Source: Lithospermum erythrorhizon
Lineage: Eukaryota; Streptophyta; Magnoliopsida; Boraginales; Boraginaceae
Assembly (NCBI GenBank): GCA_019722365.1
Contig: JADFUC010001351.1
Coordinates: 1,426,001-1,490,000 of the forward strand
Length of the DNA stretch: 64,000 nucleotides
Reading direction: 5' to 3'
Positions 60,359 through 64,000 of this stretch are shown one piece after another. A model generated the notes under the pieces. That model saw only the letters and a list, made by a program, of their open reading frames with translations, ran no database searches and had not been told where the DNA came from. Made by a program: the position numbers and the translations under genes. Each line of letters starts with the position of its first letter. The stretch's first letter is position 1.

Positions 60359-61800
60359 CTCATTAGAAACAATCGGTTGCTCAACATTTTCAATCCTTGA
60401 TCAACCTCATTTTCAACATTGATTTCCCTAGTTTCAACATCAACAAAATCATTAGGGTTTAAAGAATTATCGACATTTAAATCCATACATTGATTTTCAA
60501 TTAGAGCATCATCGAAAATGATAGGGGTAGGAGCAATAGTAGTTGAGCATGTATCAACCATCTCTTCGTCTTCAAAAGTTGGATCTTCTTTCTCAACTTT
60601 GTCGATGTCCTCAATGGTATAATCCTCCATGAATCTGGCTTGTCTGCGACTACGAAAAGATTTCGTTGAACGGATCAAAAGGTGATACCCAAACTCATCA
60701 AGTCCATACCCAACAAACACATATTTCTTCGACTTCTCATCCAATTACGATCTCTCATCTTTTGGAATGTGCACATATGCCATGCACCCAAATACTCGAA
60801 GATGGTCATATGAAACATCTTTACCATTCCAAACCTGATTTGGAACATCAAACTTCAAAGGCACACATGGCGGGATGTTTAAAAGGTGCACAACCGTACT
60901 CAATGGTTCTCCCCAAAAGTATTTCGGCAACTTTGATTGTGAAAGTAAACGTCTCACCCGCTACCACCAAGGAGTTCTATTCCAATTCTTTCGGTTAACT
61001 CATTCAATTGTGAGTCTTTGGAGGGGAGACTTTTGATGTATACCTTGCTCTTGCTTAATACTCATGAAAGGTCAATATACCCTCCCCGTTATCGTTGGAT
61101 ACACTTGGCTGTAATTTGAAGGTATCCAACACTTGATCTTTTGTCTTCAAGGTATAAGCCCATATTTTCCGGGAATGATCATCAATGAAAGTCACAAAAT
61201 AATATGCACCACCAAAGTGACCGTGTCTTCACGGGACCACACACATCGGAATGTATCCAAATCTAACACTTTCGATTTCCTCTTTGGTTCGGATGACATA
61301 AAAGAAACTCTCCTTTACTTTCCCGCCAAACAATGCGAACACTTTCTCAACTTTGCATCGGAAACTCCAAACAACACATTCTTCTTTGTCAAAATGCTCA
61401 AACCTTTCTCACTCATATGATTGGCTTGCTTGAGCCATGGAGTTGGATGAGGCTATCATTATCGCAAGTGTTGATGTGCTTACTGAAACCCCGAAGTTGA
61501 ATGACAATACAAGTTAGAAAGCCTTTTTCTTTTTGCAACCACCATTGAGCCCTTCTTTAACTTCCATTCATCTCCCGAAAAAGAATTATCAAAGCCTTCA
61601 TCATCTAACTTTCCAATGGACAAAAGATTGAATCTAAGATCCGGAATATGTTTCACCCCTTTGAGAGTTAGAGTAGTCCCATTGCTAGTTTTGATACTAA
61701 TATCTCCCATTCCGATGACATTAGCTTGCCCATTGTTTCCCATTCGAAAAACCCCAAAGTCACGGTCTCTTAAGTTGAAAAAAGATCACGTCTTGAGGTA
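60355..61800 (-). pseudogene. Pre-integrase and integrase of the minus-strand Copia
   Basis: 61743-61480 gives GMGDISIKTSNGTTLTLKGV, KHIPDLRFNLLSIGKLDDEG and the LYC-type end of the pre-integrase region. Around 61200-61100 the core reads YYFVTFIDDHSRKIWAYTLK, with the first catalytic Asp. 60957-60745 gives LPKYFWGEPLSTVVHLLN and DHLRVFGCMAYVHIPKDER. 60744-60600 gives KYVFVGYGLDEFGYHLL. Pieces lie in different frames. Confidence 0.9.
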
Positions 61801-62044
61801 GCGTGCATAGAAGCAACACTATCAACCACCCAATCCATATCATCACATGATAGATTGACATTATCTAAAACAATCTGAAACAACAAATAAATCATCAACA
61901 ATAGAAATATCTTCATTATTGTTACTTCCCTTTTTATGCGTTATTACAGCAGCTTTTTCTTCACTTTACATTTCCACACTTTTCCTTCGGAAAATATCTT
62001 TTAATGTACCCTTCTTTTCGCAATGATGACACACTTTCGATAAT

Positions 62045-62720
62045 CTAAGAGAATCTATTAGAGCCTCCTTGAGATTTATCACGGGATGCCCCGCGATTAC
62101 TTGAGCCTCGGCTTTGATTTCTCCCCCTTGATTCGCTAACTAACACCTCGGAATGTGATGAAGAACCTTGTGTCTTAAGCCTCACCTCCTCATTCAACAC
62201 ACTACTTTTAGCCAAATCCATTGATATAACACCATTCGGAGCGGAGTTAGATAACGATGTCCTAAAAGTCTCCCATGAGTTGAGCGAAATGCAAGCCACA
62301 AACCTTAATTTATATCAAAGAAAGGAAATATTCACTGCTTGAATAATACAATTTAGGATTCCTTGGAAATTGTTCAATGATGAATGTGAATGAACCATCA
62401 TATATTAAAGGAATATAAAGTACAACTGAACAGAACTTAAATGTTTTATCTTTCTTTGCCTCAACTCCTCAGTTTGGGTGAGGCAGAACTCACATGATTC
62501 ACAGTATCATCCATCCATTGGCGAATGTAACCACAAACTTGTACGTGCATCAAGTCCACTCTTACGTCACTTTTTTCACCGGTTTTCACTGAGAGAAATC
62601 GGTAAATAAAACCCTTTAACATAAAAACAAATCTTCACTTTCCCTTTTCCAAAATATTATAATTGGAACCATTCAAACTCACCATCCTAGATATGTTCGT
62701 CTCCATCGTCACACAAATCA
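62045..62720 (-). pseudogene. gag remnant of the minus-strand Copia, interrupted
   Basis: The gag start is visible near 62695-62640 (METNISRMVSLNGSNYNI). The middle of gag is missing and replaced at about 62305-62570 by unrelated DNA that includes ggtgaggcagaactcacatg. Gag resumes at 62299-62045 (LSNSAPNGVISMDLAKSSVL, then an Arg/Ser/Gly-rich stretch before the zinc knuckle). Confidence 0.75.
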
Positions 62721-62742
62721 AACCAAGACTCTTGATACTAGT

Positions 62743-63376
62743 TGTTAGGGGCGACCCTGGCCTGTAGGAATAACACAAAGCAACTGCCAGAAATATCAAG
62801 TGCAACTTAGAGACAAATAAACAAAACACATCAAACAACACAACACAATTTTAGCATGGAAAAACCTCCATTAACTAGGAGTAAAAAACCACGAGACCCT
62901 TAGACCACTTAAATCTTCCACTATAATCAATAATGGGTACAAACAAGGTTCTCTCTAACACTAGTTAGAGGCATACATCAACATCATCAAGATATACAAT
63001 CAATCTTGGAACCACAACAATAAACATAAGAGATCTAATCAGCAAAACAATCCAAAAAACAACACAATCGCACCTCGAGAGAGAAATGCTCGGCAGGCGG
63101 TCTAGGAAGCTCAAATCAATCTCCACCGTTGAAATGTAGCTCTATGAGTGCTAAGCTGTGCCCAAAATTTCGGGCGATCCGATGGTCGGATTAATAGCAA
63201 TCTCAATTTAGTGCGGGTGGTCGAAGAAAAAATTCTTTGAATTTGCACTCTTCACTTGTTTTTTATTTTCTACTTCCTCACATCACCATGAACCCTCTTC
63301 TCTTTTGTTGGATATAACAGTATAGAGACCTAAAAGTCCACATACACTTTGGGCCATCCAAATAGGAGGGATGCCA
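62743..63376 (-). repeat. 5' LTR of the minus-strand Copia element
   Basis: Inner edge next to a degenerate primer site (minus strand TAGTATCAAGAG at about 62729-62740). It matches the 58038-58692 LTR in blocks, with an estimated 20% or more difference by eye. Outer edge at ggatgcca. The string cacatacactttgggcc occurs inside it (63338-63354) and again just beyond its edge (63379-63395). Confidence 0.8.
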
Positions 63377-63387
63377 TTCACATACAC

Positions 63388-63690
63388 TTTGGGCCCGGTT
63401 GTGTTCGGGTCGGGAGTGAGTCGGGTCGGGTTGGTTATGTGTGTTGGGTTGGTTGGGGCTTTGGTTGGGTGCTCCAGAATGTTTCGGGTCGTGAATCCGG
63501 TTGCGGGTCAGCTTGTTAAGCCTTGTTTGGTTTCGGCTGCACTTGTTGTTGTTACTAATCTTAGGCTTGTTTATTGTTGAGGTTTTCATGTGTAAATTGT
63601 CATGTTTTGTATTATGATGTTGTAACCTTTTAATTTGTTTGTATACTCTATAGTTCTTGCTTAACGTAGTATGCACTCCGTATTAGAATA
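63388..63690 (+). pseudogene. TSPO: Duplicate of the TSPO 3' end
   Basis: From about 63388 the sequence repeats TSPO from the WGPVVFG region (57750) through the stop, the 3' UTR and on to gcactccgtattag, matching the left copy up to the exact base where the Copia element begins (58037). Coding identity is very high. This copy keeps the normal family C-terminus (NPVAGQLVKPCLVSAALVVV, then TNLRLVYC; stop at 63578-63580), including the fifth helix. It has no start, promoter or first three helices, so alone it cannot make TSPO. Confidence 0.85.
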
Positions 63691-64000
63691 TTCATCTCTT
63701 ACTATTGTTTGTTTGATTGGAGTAGGGGTTTCAAGTTCATTCTGTTTCGATAATGACTCGTGATTTGATAATTGCTTGGTTTAGGAAACAACTAAAAAGC
63801 TAAAAAGTTGTTAGGGTGCTGCACAAATTAAAATCTGTGTAGATCTGCACTCGTTTTGTACTCGTTGTGTACATTTGTATGAATCTGTTAGATATATTTT
63901 TGTATAAATCAATTGATATATTTTTATACTTTTGTACAAATCTGATGATATATTTGTGCATTCGATTTATATATTGAAATATGTTACAAAAATATATCAA
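63691..64000. repeat. AT-rich short tandem repeats at the right edge
   Basis: 63885-64000 repeats words like gatatatttttgta and gtacaaatctg at about 25-40 base spacing. No gene. The unit probably continues past the window. Confidence 0.5.

Larger units (their letters stand above)
58038..63376 (-). mobile_element. Ty1/Copia retrotransposon, minus strand, degenerate
   Basis: LTRs at 58038-58692 and 62743-63376 enclose, in minus-strand order, primer site, gag, pre-integrase, integrase, reverse transcriptase, RNase H and polypurine tract. The reading frame is broken by many frameshifts and stops, and the LTRs are clearly diverged from each other, so the insertion is old. It is bordered on both sides by TSPO 3' sequence. 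Confidence 0.9.

Overview
This is nuclear chromosome sequence from a flowering plant, most likely a eudicot. The evidence is GT-AG spliced genes of plant-specific families (an INDETERMINATE-domain zinc finger, a phi-class glutathione transferase, RALF, plant TSPO), AT-rich intergenic DNA, and typical plant transposons (Copia LTR elements with tRNA-Met-type primer binding sites, CACTA, hAT, Stowaway-like MITEs, a 5S-derived Cassandra-like LTR). Words such as actccgta/tacggagt recur, which I associate loosely with Caryophyllales; this is weak evidence. Only about a tenth of the window is host coding sequence.

Layout. 0.3-1.3 kb: two 3'-terminal exons (+) of an unrecognised gene. 1.8-5.8 kb: decayed Copia element (+). 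6.3-6.6 kb: transposon scraps. 6.85-10.43 kb: complete three-exon IDD/BIRD C2H2 transcription factor gene (-) with a GC-AG first intron. 11-20.4 kb: intergenic, with a relic Copia-type LTR, a Cassandra-like solo LTR with 5S rRNA control boxes, a Stowaway-like MITE and a duplicated segment. 20.56-21.50 kb: complete three-exon phi-class GST (+). 21.5-34.7 kb: intergenic, with a ~340-bp duplication, an isolated first exon of mevalonate kinase (-), a second copy of a MITE also found in the IDD intron, and an unusually CpG-rich stretch. 34.7-37.4 kb: signal peptidase complex subunit 3 gene (-), six exons, with the frame broken in exons 2 and 3. 38-41.3 kb: one hAT transposase relic interrupted by another, plus a 15-bp minisatellite. 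42.2-43.7 kb: leader of an LTR element packed with short palindromes, next to its LTR. 44.77 kb: possible small peptide gene. 49.17-49.54 kb: intact RALF preproprotein gene (+). 50.2-56.2 kb: non-coding LTR element (LARD type) with a CACTA element inserted in it. 57.37-57.91 kb: TSPO gene (+) with a shifted C-terminus. 58.0-63.4 kb: Copia element (-). 63.4-63.7 kb: second copy of the TSPO 3' end, with the intact reading frame.

The host genes share no pathway: a transcription factor, a detoxification enzyme, an ER signal-peptidase subunit, a secreted peptide hormone and a stress-linked membrane protein. The most notable structure is at the right end, where a Copia element lies between two nearly identical copies of the TSPO 3' end although its own LTRs are much more diverged. 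I found no CRISPR array, operon or bacterial feature, and no tRNA gene or complete rRNA gene.
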